From Halorussus halophilus (GTDB taxonomy: Archaea > Halobacteriota > Halobacteria > Halobacteriales > Haladaptataceae): a stretch of 64,000 nucleotides of DNA. The stretch lies in assembly GCF_008831545.1 (NCBI RefSeq), contig NZ_CP044523.1, positions 3,038,001-3,102,000 of the forward strand, written 5' to 3'. This document shows, one piece after another, positions 1 through 8,658 of this stretch (position 1 is its first letter; every line of letters begins with the position of its first letter). Made by a program: the position numbers and the translations under genes. The notes beneath the pieces are model-generated. The model was not told the DNA's origin and made no database searches. It was given only the letters and a program-made list of their open reading frames with translations.

Positions 1-555
1 GCCTACTGCTCCGAGCGCGGTGGCGTCTCGGTAGAGCAGTACCGTCCCAGCGACGCAGAGGAGGAAGAACGGGACGAGCAGGGCGAACGCGAGAAGTCCC
101 GCCGGAGTGGTTCCCGTCTGGAGCGCGCCGGGCGCGAGTAGGGCGACCGGCACGAGCGCGAGGGCGGCAGCGAGCGGAGCGACGAGGAGCCACCACGCGT
201 CGAGCGTCGGCGGGCCGTCGCTGACGACGAGGCCAGCGCGTTCGACCATCGTTTCATCGACGGCACCGTTCGCTGCGACCACGAACCGAACGTGGTCTGG
301 GTCGTCGAGGTCTATCTCTATTCGTCCGTCCAGTGCAGTAGAGGCGTGTTCCTCTACGTCGAATCCGTTCTGTATCGTTATCGAGCCCATGGGTTGGTCC
401 TGTGAGGTGCGGCGTGGCTGTCCGAACTCCCAGTTGGAACCGTCCGAAGTCCAGTCGCGGTCGCGTTCGGCGTCCGGTCGAACGCGTCTCGGTACGAAAT
501 CCGGGGGACAGCGTCGCCACTCTGGGAAAGGCTTATACCGTCGGACGGAGAACAT
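1..555 (-). CDS. Membrane-anchored hypothetical protein, C-terminus beyond window
   Basis: Incomplete at the left edge. The frame is open from an ATG at 555 and contains a second ATG at 390. From 390 it encodes an acidic domain of about 70 residues followed by two hydrophobic stretches (about residues 75-95 and 107-127 from that start) separated by a short polar loop, so an outside or cytoplasmic domain anchored by a hairpin of two membrane segments is likely. The stretch between the two ATGs is acidic with normal haloarchaeal GC3 (DAERDRDW, WEFGQ), which favours the longer start, but the first 20 residues are basic and unusual, so the start is uncertain. I do not recognise a family. Confidence 0.55.
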   Translation of the reverse strand, partial: MFSVRRYKPFPEWRRCPPDFVPRRVRPDAERDRDWTSDGSNWEFGQPRRTSQDQPMGSITIQNGFDVEEHASTALDGRIEIDLDDPDHVRFVVAANGAVDETMVERAGLVVSDGPPTLDAWWLLVAPLAAALALVPVALLAPGALQTGTTPAGLLAFALLVPFFLLCVAGTVLLYRDATALGAVG

Positions 556-775
556 AACGACGTTCCACCATCGCGGTTCTCCAGTGAGTCTTTCGCCTAG
601 GGAGTACTACGTCTCGCTCGGACGACTTTAATCTTATCCGCTCCCTTATACTTGTCTGACAAACATAAAATTCCAGTCATTGTCGCAGTCATGCGCTTTT
701 CGCGCCTATCCCGGTGACGACCCCGAACGTTGTCTTTCACACGACCACTCCGATGCGCGAAGTTGGACCCGTACG

Positions 776-785
776 TTTTTATATC
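776..785 (+). promoter_or_regulatory. TATA box for the MinD-like gene at 808
   Basis: A TTTTTATATC run lies 23-32 bases before the ATG at 808. This spacing places transcription initiation almost exactly at the start codon, as expected of a leaderless haloarchaeal mRNA, and supports 808 over any upstream start. Confidence 0.6.
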
Positions 786-807
786 AACTCGAAACAAGCT
801 CGAATCA

Positions 808-1584
808 ATGACCGACTCGACTACCGCGCTCGTCGGTGCGACCGGCGGGGCCGGAACAACCCGACTGGCCGTCGAACTGGGGGCGACGCTCGCCCGCGAC
901 GGCAGGACCGTCGCCGTCGTAGACGCCGCCTTCGCCACGGAAGGACTCGCACGCCACGTCTCCGGTCGCATCGACACCGACCTGACGACCTTGCTCACGG
1001 ACGAGACCGATAGTCCGCTGGACGCAGGTCTCTACGAGCAGCAAGTGAGCGACGACGTAACGGGCGAACTCGCGCTCTGTCCGGCCCGCGCGGCGTTCGA
1101 ACGGATGGCTCGCGCCAAGACCGCGGGCGCGGCCGAGCGATTCGTGACGCTCCTCGCAGACGCCAACGAGCGGTTCGACCACGTTCTCGTGGACACGCCG
1201 CCAGTCGCCGCGAATCAAGCTGTCGCGGCGATCACGAGTGCAGACCGCGTTGCAGTCGTCGCGCCCGCCAGTGAGCGTGGCGTTGACGCCCTCCAGCGAA
1301 CGCGTGGTCGGATTACCGACGTGGGCGCAGCAGTCGATAGCGTCGTCGCCAACCAGGCCGAGGGCGACAGTCCAATGCGAAGTGCCGACGCCGTCGTTCC
1401 CGAAAGCGAAACGACGACCGTCGAGAACGTGCCTGCGAGCGTCACCGACACCGACTCGGCGTTCGCGCCAGCGATAGCCAACGCCGCTGAGGTCGTCTGT
1501 GAGGTAGAATTGACACTGGAGTTCGAAGAACCGGGGATGCTCGACCTCGATACCGAGGAGTATCTACCGGACGCGCTACGCTGA
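808..1584 (+). CDS. MinD/ParA-like protein with degenerate P-loop
   Basis: 258 residues with the SIMIBI-class fold signature: beta strand, glycine-rich loop GATGGAGTT at 10-18, VVDA at 37-40, and LVDTPP at about 127-132 as the switch/Walker B region. Canonical MinD proteins carry KGGxGK(S/T); here both lysines are absent, so nucleotide hydrolysis is doubtful. The start at 808 is chosen from the TATA box spacing. The C-terminal tail is acidic and has no clear amphipathic membrane-targeting helix. It stands alone, convergent with the hydrolase gene 5 bp away. The family assignment is good; the role (spatial regulator or simple binding protein) is unknown. Confidence 0.75.
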   Translation: MTDSTTALVGATGGAGTTRLAVELGATLARDGRTVAVVDAAFATEGLARHVSGRIDTDLTTLLTDETDSPLDAGLYEQQVSDDVTGELALCPARAAFERMARAKTAGAAERFVTLLADANERFDHVLVDTPPVAANQAVAAITSADRVAVVAPASERGVDALQRTRGRITDVGAAVDSVVANQAEGDSPMRSADAVVPESETTTVENVPASVTDTDSAFAPAIANAAEVVCEVELTLEFEEPGMLDLDTEEYLPDALR

Positions 1585-1589
1585 ACTGT

Positions 1590-2348
1590 TCAGTCTTCGT
1601 CGGCGAACGCTCGGAATTCCTGTGCGACCTGTTCGGGTGCCGTCGAAATGCCGACGTGACCTGCCTCGGATAGTTCGACCAGTCGGCTCTGGGCCAGTCG
1701 TTCGTGAAGTGTACGAACTCCATCGCGGAGATGTTCCGGGCCGTTCTCGCCCGTGAGAAGGAGCGTCGGAACCGAAATTTCGAGGTCGGCGTCGAGTTCG
1801 TACCGTTCGACCACGCGGTTCTCGCGGACGATGGTCTCGGCGATTTCGGCGACGCGACCGACCGGCAACGGTTCGAGGTTCTCGATTCCGGCGGCCTCGC
1901 GGAAGAACAGTTCGACGGCTTCGCGCCGTTCACCGGCGTCGAGGCGCTCCTGCATCCGGTCGGCGAGGACTGCACCCTCTCGATGAGAACCAGTTAACAA
2001 CGCGGGTTCGTACAGCACCAATCGCTCGACTGTGGTCGTTCGCGCAACTTCGAGCGCGACCAGCGCGCCGAACGAGTGGCCGAACAGAATGGGGTCGTCG
2101 TCGAGTGCGTCGATAACTGCGCGAACGTCGGCCACCTCACGTTCGAGGCTGTACTCTTCCCCATCACCGCTGTCGCCGCGCCCGCGTCGGTCGAGGGCGA
2201 CCAGTTCGTAGTCGTCGGCGAGGGGCGGGGTCAGTGCGTCCCAACTGTGGCGAGTCGCAGAGCCACCGTGGACGAGGACGACCGGCGGCCCGTCTCCATC
2301 TCGTCCGTAGGCAATTTCTGTATTATCTTGCGAGGATACTAACTGCAT
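1590..2348 (-). CDS. Alpha/beta-fold hydrolase
   Basis: 252 residues of the alpha/beta hydrolase superfamily. The oxyanion motif HGGS is at 27-30, the nucleophile elbow GHSFG at 90-94 (Ser92), and the catalytic histidine in AGHVG near residue 231. The acid is probably in the TGENGPE strand-loop near 205. The length fits the small esterase/haloperoxidase-like group. No signal peptide, so cytoplasmic. The substrate cannot be read from sequence. The gene is convergent with the MinD-like gene and has its own upstream AT-rich region. Confidence 0.85.
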   Translation of the reverse strand: MQLVSSQDNTEIAYGRDGDGPPVVLVHGGSATRHSWDALTPPLADDYELVALDRRGRGDSGDGEEYSLEREVADVRAVIDALDDDPILFGHSFGALVALEVARTTTVERLVLYEPALLTGSHREGAVLADRMQERLDAGERREAVELFFREAAGIENLEPLPVGRVAEIAETIVRENRVVERYELDADLEISVPTLLLTGENGPEHLRDGVRTLHERLAQSRLVELSEAGHVGISTAPEQVAQEFRAFADED

Positions 2349-2423
2349 AGATGGATACGCCGCTTCGGGAGCGATTCGGATAAATGCTTCAGTTGACAGA
2401 TTAGCTGGGGGCTTCGAAGGACC

Positions 2424-3716
2424 TCACCACGTCAACCCTTCGTAGACGATGCCGTCGCGCCGGTCGATCGCGTTTCGGCCGTCTATCACGACAGGAGTGG
2501 CCATCCGGTCGAGTTCGTCGTCGAGTCGCTCGATTTCGGCCCAGTCGGTCACGACGAGTGCCGCTACCGCACCCTCTACGGCTGACTGCGCGCTGTCTGC
2601 GTACTCGATGTCCGGGAAGTGTTCGCGCATGTTCTCGGTCGCGGCGGGGTCGTACGCGACGACGTTCGCCCCTCGTTCTTGCAAGCCGTCGATGACTGGA
2701 ATGGCCCGAGAGCCTCGCGTATCGTCCGTGTCCGGCTTGAACGACAACCCCAGAACGGCGACAGGTTTCCCCTCGACGCGGACGTGACGGTCCATCAGCG
2801 ACAACAGACGCCGAGGCTGGCGGTCGTTCACTTCGACCGCCGCTTCGAGCATCGCTGGCTGATAGCCTCGTTCCGTGGCGGCGTGGGTAATCGCGGCGAC
2901 GTCCTTCGGGAAGCAGGACCCGCCCCACCCGAGTCCGCTCCGGAGGAAACGCTCGGAAATCCGGTCGTCTAGCTTGAGCGCGTCGGCCACTTCGTAGGTG
3001 TCGATGCCGAACTCCTTGCAGACGTTGCCGATGTCGTTTATCAGCGACACTTTCGAGGCGAGGAAGGAGTTGTTCGTATACTTTATCATCGCCGCAGTGG
3101 AGACATCGGTCTCGAACAGTTTCTCGCCCGGCACTCCGTCGAGCGGCGAGTAGACCTCCCGCAGTTGGTCGCGGATGCGGTCGTCGCTGGTGCCGACGAC
3201 GACTCGGTCTGGGTCCAAGAAGTCCGAGACGGCACTCCCCTCTCGCAAGAACTCGGGATTCGTGGCGACGTGGAGTTCGTCGCCGACGACGCCCCCCGAG
3301 GTCCGTTCCAGAATTGGAATCAGTTGCTCTCGCGTCGTGCCCGGAACGACCGTACTCTTGACCACGACGGAGTGGTGGCCGTCCTTCGCCGCCAGCGTTT
3401 CCCCGAGTTGCTCGGTCGCAGCGTCGATGATAGACGTGTCGAGACTTCCATCGGGGTTGCTGGGGGTCGTCAGCGTGAGAAACGTGAGTTCCGTGTCGAG
3501 GATGGCGTCGTAGTCGGTCGTCGCCCGAAGACGCTCACCGCTGTGCTCGTCGATGAGTCCGTCTAGTTGCGGTTCGTCGATGGGCGAATCTCCCGCGTTG
3601 ATGGTTTCGACGATATCCGCGTCGATATCGACGTTGGTAACGTCGTGACCGAGGTCCGCCAAGCACGCGGCCACGGTGGTGCCGACGTATCCCGACCCGA
3701 TGATGCTGATGTTCAT
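2424..3716 (-). CDS. aglM: UDP-glucose 6-dehydrogenase (AglM type)
   Basis: 430 residues, full length for the UDP-glucose/GDP-mannose dehydrogenase family. The NAD-binding GSGYVG is at 7-12, STVVPGT at 121-127, ATNPEFLREG at 151-160, and the catalytic cysteine is Cys268 in GGSCFPKD; the C-terminal UDP-binding domain is complete. The enzyme oxidises UDP-glucose twice with NAD+ to UDP-glucuronate. In haloarchaea the AglM protein supplies hexuronic acids for S-layer N-glycans, so this gene may feed cell-surface glycosylation. The specific symbol is inferred from family and lineage; the enzymatic class is secure. No other agl gene is adjacent here. Confidence 0.85.
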   Translation of the reverse strand: MNISIIGSGYVGTTVAACLADLGHDVTNVDIDADIVETINAGDSPIDEPQLDGLIDEHSGERLRATTDYDAILDTELTFLTLTTPSNPDGSLDTSIIDAATEQLGETLAAKDGHHSVVVKSTVVPGTTREQLIPILERTSGGVVGDELHVATNPEFLREGSAVSDFLDPDRVVVGTSDDRIRDQLREVYSPLDGVPGEKLFETDVSTAAMIKYTNNSFLASKVSLINDIGNVCKEFGIDTYEVADALKLDDRISERFLRSGLGWGGSCFPKDVAAITHAATERGYQPAMLEAAVEVNDRQPRRLLSLMDRHVRVEGKPVAVLGLSFKPDTDDTRGSRAIPVIDGLQERGANVVAYDPAATENMREHFPDIEYADSAQSAVEGAVAALVVTDWAEIERLDDELDRMATPVVIDGRNAIDRRDGIVYEGLTW

Positions 3717-3739
3717 TGGAAGTCACTATCGAAGGCTAG

Positions 3740-3749
3740 CATAAAATAC
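3740..3749 (-). promoter_or_regulatory. TATA box for UDP-glucose dehydrogenase
   Basis: On the minus strand the sequence reads CGTATTTTAT, centred about 28 bases upstream of the ATG at 3716. The predicted start site falls within a few bases of the start codon. Confidence 0.5.
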
Positions 3750-3785
3750 GAGCGGTACGCTGAATCCGGGTCCTTCACTCGAACC

Positions 3786-4301
3786 TTACAGCAAGTCGCC
3801 GGGCGAACTCATCGTCCCGCTCAGAACCTCCTGCTTCCGAACGGCGGCGTCGCCCTCGGGCGCGAGCGCGCCTTCCAGCGCGTCGCTCGCGCCGGGAATC
3901 GGGTCGTGAGTCTCGACGAACGTCGCCAACGCGAACTCCGTCTCGGACGCGTCGGTGAGCGCGAGGGCGTCCGAGCGCGAGAGGTCCGCCGACAGCCAGT
4001 CGCGCAGAATCTCGCGGGCGCGCGGCGTCAGCGGCGAGATGCCCTCACAGCCGAGCAGGTGAAGCACTTTGGCGGCCGTTATCGGTGCGACACCCGCCGC
4101 TCGTGCTCCGTCGCCGATAGCCCGGCCGGACGTGTGGGCGTCCACGATTGTCGCGGCCGCGTCCACGTCGCAGGGCAACTCCGCCTCGAAGGAATCGAGT
4201 CGCTCCCGGAGGTCGCTCCCCGTGTCGTCCACAGTGGCGACGCCGCGGTCGCACTGCTCAGTCGTCACCTCCAACCCGTCGGCGATGTCCGAGAGCGTCA
4301 T
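3786..4301 (-). CDS. Conserved haloarchaeal hypothetical protein
   Basis: 171 residues from the ATG at 4301. An upstream ATG at 4322 is rejected because a TTTAAG box sits at 4326-4331, too close to it but 25-30 bp before 4301, which would be leaderless. The N-terminus (MTLSDIADGLEVTTEQ) resembles a helix-turn-helix-like segment, and a second helical unit (ARAAGVAPITAAKVLHLLG) could also bind DNA, but I see no clear family motif. It is acidic, soluble and predicted to be helical. It is divergent from the TFB gene, sharing the 4302-4472 promoter region. Confidence 0.7.
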   Translation of the reverse strand: MTLSDIADGLEVTTEQCDRGVATVDDTGSDLRERLDSFEAELPCDVDAAATIVDAHTSGRAIGDGARAAGVAPITAAKVLHLLGCEGISPLTPRAREILRDWLSADLSRSDALALTDASETEFALATFVETHDPIPGASDALEGALAPEGDAAVRKQEVLSGTMSSPGDLL

Positions 4302-4325
4302 ACGCGAAACTGGTCGCGTCATCTA

Positions 4326-4331
4326 CTTAAA
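4326..4331 (-). promoter_or_regulatory. TATA box for the gene starting at 4301
   Basis: TTTAAG on the minus strand, preceded by A-rich sequence. It lies 25-30 bp before the ATG at 4301 and was used to decide that start. Confidence 0.5.
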
Positions 4332-4438
4332 TTTTTCCAACAAATTTGAGGATAAATAGTTTCCGCGGCGAGGAACGTACCGATTACCGGTACGCTCTTC
4401 CCGCCGATTTCGGCCGATTCGAGCAGTTTCGTCGTTCG

Positions 4439-4446
4439 TTTAAATA
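4439..4446 (+). promoter_or_regulatory. TATA box for TFB gene
   Basis: TTTAAATA lies 27-34 bases before the ATG at 4473, consistent with leaderless transcription of the transcription factor gene. Confidence 0.65.
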
Positions 4447-4472
4447 CTATTCCGAGCGAAGTTTCGATTGTG

Positions 4473-5345
4473 ATGAGCAAAGCACACACGACGCCGACCT
4501 GTCCGGAATGTGACGGCCGACTGACTCCCGACCGCCAAGAGACCGTCTGCACCGACTGCGGCCTCGTCGTCGCCGAGGACCGTATCGACCGCGGGCCGGA
4601 GTGGCGGTCGTTCGCCGAGGACGAAGGCGAGAGCGAGCGTACTGGCGCACCGTTGACGCGCTCGCGCCACGACCGCGGCCTGACGACCGAAATCGGCCAC
4701 GGCAACGACCGCAGACTGACTGGGCGCAAGCGTCGACGCGTGGCACGGATGCGCCGCGAACACGACCGCGCGCGGATCTCCTCGAAGAAAGAGCGCAATC
4801 AGGTGTACGCGTTCACCGAGATTCGGCGCCTCGTCGGTGCGCTCGACCTGCCGCGGAACATCCGGGACCGCGCCTGCGTCCTCTTCGAATCGGCCCAAGA
4901 CGAAGACCTGCTCCGTGGGCGCTCGCTGGAAGGATTCTCGGCGGCCGTCGTCTACGCCACTTGTCGTACTGACTCCGTCTCGCGCACGCTCGAAGAGGTG
5001 CTGGAAGTCGCTCGCTCCGACCGGAGCGAGTTGAAGACCGCCTACGACGCGCTGAATCGTGAGTTGGGACTGCCGACCGGTCCCATCGACCCACGGGAGT
5101 ATCTGCCCCGGTTCGCCACGCAACTCGACCTGCCGGTCGAAGTCGAGAACGAAGCGAGCGAGTTGGTCGAAAGAGGACGGGAACAGAACCTGGTCGGCGG
5201 CCGCGACCCGAGCGGGTTCGCCGCCGCCTGTCTGTACGCCGCTGCGTGCGAGACTGCCCACCAAGTCACTCAAAAGGCTGCCGCCGACGTGGCCGACGTG
5301 ACGCCCGTGACGCTCCGCTCGACGTACTACGACCTCGAAGGGTAA
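4473..5345 (+). CDS. tfb: Transcription initiation factor IIB (TFB)
   Basis: 290 residues. The N-terminal zinc ribbon has Cys10, Cys13, Cys26 and Cys29 (CPEC...CTDC), followed by the B-finger/B-linker region (GPEWRSF, then a basic DRRLTGRKRRR segment), and two cyclin-like repeats at about 95-185 and 190-285. TFB binds the BRE and TBP and recruits RNA polymerase. Haloarchaea carry several TFB paralogues that partition the regulon; which one this is cannot be told here. The ATG at 4473 is chosen over the GTG at 4470 because of the TATA box distance. Confidence 0.95.
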   Translation: MSKAHTTPTCPECDGRLTPDRQETVCTDCGLVVAEDRIDRGPEWRSFAEDEGESERTGAPLTRSRHDRGLTTEIGHGNDRRLTGRKRRRVARMRREHDRARISSKKERNQVYAFTEIRRLVGALDLPRNIRDRACVLFESAQDEDLLRGRSLEGFSAAVVYATCRTDSVSRTLEEVLEVARSDRSELKTAYDALNRELGLPTGPIDPREYLPRFATQLDLPVEVENEASELVERGREQNLVGGRDPSGFAAACLYAAACETAHQVTQKAAADVADVTPVTLRSTYYDLEG

Positions 5346-5357
5346 TTTCGGAGCGAG

Positions 5358-6020
5358 TTAGCGACAGCACCGAACTTCTTCTGCAACTGTAGCGAACTGC
5401 GCAGGGAGACCGTCTTTCTCGCCGACGAGCGACCGCACCGGTCGCCCGTGTCGCTGAGCGCGCGCTACTCGGTCGTCGTCAGGTATCGAAACGACCGGGG
5501 CACCGAGCGCACGCCGGACTCGTTCTGTGGGCGGGTCGCCGACGACACGGTTCAGCACCGCGGCGACGAGACCGCAGTCGAGTTCGCGGGCCAACTCGCG
5601 CGTTCGGACGGCGTCTGCGAGCGCGAACGGCCGCGGCGTCGTCACGAGGACACACGCCTCGGCGACGAGCAACGGGACGCCGACGTCTGCGGCCATCCCT
5701 GCCGGGCAATCGACGACGACGGTGCCGTACTCCGCCGCTACTGCTTCGACTGCACTTGCGAGGTCAGTCACGTCGCTGGCGCGCGCTCCGGCGAGCGTGC
5801 GACCGCAAGGAAGTAGGTGAACTCCGCCGACCCCCTGAACCGCTTCGACCGGGTCCGCGCGCCCGGCGAGTACGTCGTGCAAGTCGGGGGCTCTGGCGTT
5901 CGGCAAGTCGGCCATCCCGAGGTCGGCGTCCACGACCACGGCGTCCAATTCCGCGCCGAGGTTCAGTGCGACCGTCGATTTGCCGACGCCACCCTTCCCG
6001 CCCACGACGGCGAGAATCAC
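5358..6020 (-). CDS. MinD/ParA-family ATPase (canonical P-loop)
   Basis: 220 residues starting with GTG at 6020. The deviant Walker A KGGVGKS is at 9-15, followed by VVDADLGMADL and VVDCPAG, all features of active MinD/ParA ATPases. The start codon overlaps the stop of the upstream gene as GTGA, so translation is coupled. It is the last gene of a minus-strand series (7855 to 5358) with a coiled-coil protein and two hypothetical proteins. MinD homologues are often multiple in haloarchaea and position surface or chemotaxis machines rather than the division ring; the partner here is unknown. The gene is convergent with tfb. Confidence 0.85.
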   Translation of the reverse strand: MILAVVGGKGGVGKSTVALNLGAELDAVVVDADLGMADLPNARAPDLHDVLAGRADPVEAVQGVGGVHLLPCGRTLAGARASDVTDLASAVEAVAAEYGTVVVDCPAGMAADVGVPLLVAEACVLVTTPRPFALADAVRTRELARELDCGLVAAVLNRVVGDPPTERVRRALGAPVVSIPDDDRVARAQRHGRPVRSLVGEKDGLPAQFATVAEEVRCCR

Positions 6021-6688
6021 TGCGTCCTCCGGTCGTCGCCCCGAGTGTTTGGCGTGCTGGCGACACGCGTCGCCAACTGTTCGGCGCGACGTGCGACCGC
6101 GAGCAGTTGCTGGCGGTCGGTTTCGAGGCGACCGACTTCGGGAGTCCCATTCGCGAGCGACGCGGCGCGCTCCGCGCGCCGCTCGACTGCGGCGAACCAC
6201 GACTCGACGGGGCCGGGGAGTGCTGGTTCGGATGCTGTTTCTTCGGAAGAGACGGACACAGGCACGGCGTCGGCTGGCGGGCGACCGTCTCCCAGCGCGC
6301 GGACGACGCCGGACGGCGTCGTCGCGGCGCTCACGCTCGTCACTCTCTTCGTATGCGAGTCGTCAGGAGAGCGCGCCTCCTGCGCGCGCTCTCCTGCTCG
6401 GCCCTCGCTCGCTGCACGCTCGCTCCAGACGACTTCTGCGGGGGGTTCGGCTGCTGGCGCAGGACTCGCGTAGCCGAGTGCGAGTCGCTCGCCAGCAGGG
6501 ACGACGCCCTCGAAACCGCCGTCGTCCCACCCGGCCTCGGAGACGCCCTCGTGTCTGGGCGGCCACACCGGGCCGTCGAGACGGTTGCCGATTCGGACGC
6601 GTCGAGCGACACTCGCGGAGTTTCGAACCAGCAGTTCGGCGAGCGTCACTCCTTCGGAGGTTTCGACTCGCCAGTCGAGGTTCACCAT
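6017..6688 (-). CDS. Conserved haloarchaeal hypothetical protein in MinD-like cluster
   Basis: 223 residues from the ATG at 6688. The first half is a beta-rich domain (MVNLDWRVETSEGVTLAELLVRNS, RRVRIGNRLDGPVWPPR), followed by an acidic linker and a C-terminal helical region (VESWFAAVERRAERAASLAN...LLAVARRAEQLATRV). There is no membrane segment. It overlaps the MinD-like gene by 4 bp and follows the coiled-coil gene after 34 bp, so it is probably a partner of the ATPase. I do not recognise a described family with a function. Confidence 0.75.
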   Translation of the reverse strand: MVNLDWRVETSEGVTLAELLVRNSASVARRVRIGNRLDGPVWPPRHEGVSEAGWDDGGFEGVVPAGERLALGYASPAPAAEPPAEVVWSERAASEGRAGERAQEARSPDDSHTKRVTSVSAATTPSGVVRALGDGRPPADAVPVSVSSEETASEPALPGPVESWFAAVERRAERAASLANGTPEVGRLETDRQQLLAVARRAEQLATRVASTPNTRGDDRRTQ

Positions 6689-6722
6689 GCACCCTGTTCG
6701 TCCCGTTTTCGGTGTTAAACGT

Positions 6723-7520
6723 TCAGACCCGAACGACGGGCGCGTCCAGCCAGTCGGCAGCGGATTCGACGCTCTCGAAGCGAGTCTCGCAAGCCACCAC
6801 GACGGGCGCTCGTACGTCGGCGACGTGAAGTACTGCGAGGGCTTGTGCGGTCGAATCTTCGTCTGAAAATCGGTCGAGCGCGGCGTCGAACTCCGAGCGC
6901 AACTGCTCGGCGAGGTGAGCGCGAGCCTCACGTCTGAGGTTGCGTTCGCGGTCCTGCAAGCGGAGTCGTTCCCGCCGGTTCTCGCGGCTCTCGCGGGCCT
7001 GTTCGCGGGCGGTCGCCAACGCTTGCTCTGCGGCGATGCGTTCGGTTTCGGCTTCTGCGAGTTCTCCCGTCGCCGTTGCCAGTTCCGCTTCGGCGGTTGT
7101 CGGGTCGCCGCCGGTGTCCCGCAGTGCGCGGACCCTCCCCTGAAGCGAGGCCACGCGCTCGCGGAGTTCTGACTCCGCACCGCTGGCGTCAGCGACACGG
7201 CGTCGGGCACTTCGGAGGTTGATAGACGCAGGAGACAGGGCTTCGAGTCGCTCGCGGACGGCCCGCAGTTCGTCGTCCACTGGCGCGTGGGAGCCACGTG
7301 AGCGAGCGGCGGCCGAGAGCGCGTCGGTGCGGTCGAACTCGATATCGGGCACGACGAGACCCACGTGACCGTGGATTGGCCGCGGTTCCGGGCAGGTCAC
7401 CCGCTCGTCCTCGCCGTCTCGAATCGCCTCGAAGACGGTTTCTGGAGAGACCGTTGTTTCTGCGCCACGAAAGTCGATGGCACTGCCCGCCCACGTCCGT
7501 CCTTCGAATCGCAGTTTCAT
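6723..7520 (-). CDS. Coiled-coil protein in MinD-like cluster
   Basis: 265 residues. An N-terminal domain of about 90 residues (MKLRFEGRTWAG...) precedes a long Arg/Glu/Ala-rich coiled coil at about 85-200 and a C-terminal alpha/beta domain of about 60 residues containing VVVACETRFESVESAADWLDAP. It overlaps the following gene product in the cluster by ATGA (with 7517) and is probably co-translated. The architecture suggests a scaffold that could work with the MinD-like ATPase; that is an inference from context only. Confidence 0.75.
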   Translation of the reverse strand: MKLRFEGRTWAGSAIDFRGAETTVSPETVFEAIRDGEDERVTCPEPRPIHGHVGLVVPDIEFDRTDALSAAARSRGSHAPVDDELRAVRERLEALSPASINLRSARRRVADASGAESELRERVASLQGRVRALRDTGGDPTTAEAELATATGELAEAETERIAAEQALATAREQARESRENRRERLRLQDRERNLRREARAHLAEQLRSEFDAALDRFSDEDSTAQALAVLHVADVRAPVVVACETRFESVESAADWLDAPVVRV

Positions 7521-7855
7521 AGCTCTCGGTCGGCCATCGCCTCGGGGTCGGGGCAGTCGGTTCCGGCCGCGAACTTCGCGTAGGACGTACTCGGCTGGTC
7601 GCGGCTCTCGTACTCGCGGGCGGCCGTTCGAACGTCGTCCCCGACCGTCTCGAACTCGTTGAACGGGACGGTGCGCTCTATCTGCACGTCGGCGTCGTGC
7701 TTCTCGCGCAGTCGAAGCGCGAGGAACGCGCCGAGTTCGGTCGCCTCGAACAGCGCCGCGCGACCGAATCGCTGAACGACCGACTCCTCGTGGGTGTTAC
7801 AGACGTTTCGAAGCGTCTGGCGCGCTTCCCGAGAGTACGTAACGACCAGCAGCAC
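7517..7855 (-). CDS. Small hypothetical protein, first gene of MinD-like cluster
   Basis: 112 residues, alpha/beta with a conserved-looking N-terminus (MLLVVTYSREARQTLRNVCNTHEESVVQR written in part: VVTYSREARQ). Its stop overlaps the next start as ATGA. Four genes from here to 5358 share spacing or overlaps compatible with one transcript. No recognised domain. Confidence 0.7.
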   Translation of the reverse strand: MLLVVTYSREARQTLRNVCNTHEESVVQRFGRAALFEATELGAFLALRLREKHDADVQIERTVPFNEFETVGDDVRTAAREYESRDQPSTSYAKFAAGTDCPDPEAMADREL

Positions 7856-7891
7856 AAGCCAACTTGCAGCGGTTTCCGATTTAAAATTACC

Positions 7892-8527
7892 TCATCGGGA
7901 CCGAACGACCCAGTCCCCGTCGTCGAACTCGACGACCGTGTCGAACAGCGACGTGAGCGTGCTGACCGTCTGGGTGTCGCAGGCGTCGGGGTCGAGGTGG
8001 AAGTGCGCCGTTACTTCCGTCGCTTCGAAGCGACCGGTCAACACGTGGAGGAACTTGTAGACCGTCTGGAGGTCGGCGTACTGCAACAGCGCGGTCAACG
8101 AGTGGAAACAACAGACCGTGTGGTTGTCGTTCGCGCTCCACTCTTTGAGGATCTCGCTCAGTTTGATACCGAGACCGGTGAGGTCGCCGGGACTCGACAG
8201 CGTCTCGACGAGGTCGCCGCCGGGCGGCGACGCGCCACCGCTACCGGAGACGGCCGACGCAGAACGCGTCGTCTCGCCGACACTGACGAAGCGCATGTTG
8301 TCTGGGCGTTCGCCCGCGTGGCCGAGCCAATCTTGGACGCAGGAGTCGGGCGAACGCGTGTACGTCACCCAGAGCAGATTCTCCTCGTCCGGGTCGTCGA
8401 GAGAAAGCAGGTCGAGGCAGGCGCTATCGGTAGACTCGTGGAGCGATGGAGCGAGCAGCAGAACAGAAGCCCCGCGCTCTACGTCGTCTCGAAACGAACC
8501 GCCTCCGTTGTGACCCTTCGTTTGCAT
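7892..8527 (-). CDS. Degenerate RecA/KaiC-like signalling protein
   Basis: 211 residues. It begins with a segment where a P-loop would be expected (GASVLLLAPSLHES) but lacks GxxxxGK(T/S). The order of strands, the LLWVTYTRSPDSCVQDWL region and the later NHTVCCFHSLTALLQYADLQTVYKFLHVL region match haloarchaeal proteins I know only as KaiC/RecA-like domains of unknown function. A Ser/Gly-rich linker is in the middle. Likely a non-hydrolysing regulator. Single gene with an AT-rich leader from 8528 to 8658. Confidence 0.6.
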   Translation of the reverse strand: MQTKGHNGGGSFRDDVERGASVLLLAPSLHESTDSACLDLLSLDDPDEENLLWVTYTRSPDSCVQDWLGHAGERPDNMRFVSVGETTRSASAVSGSGGASPPGGDLVETLSSPGDLTGLGIKLSEILKEWSANDNHTVCCFHSLTALLQYADLQTVYKFLHVLTGRFEATEVTAHFHLDPDACDTQTVSTLTSLFDTVVEFDDGDWVVRSR

Positions 8528-8658
8528 CCGTGCGTTCTCTCAGATTGTCTCGCGGCCGTAGCTGACTCGAACTTGGTGGGAAACCAAGCTATTCGTATTC
8601 ATCTTATACGACCTAGTTTATTTATTTTCCCCTCTGGCTGGTGTCATCATCTCATCGG

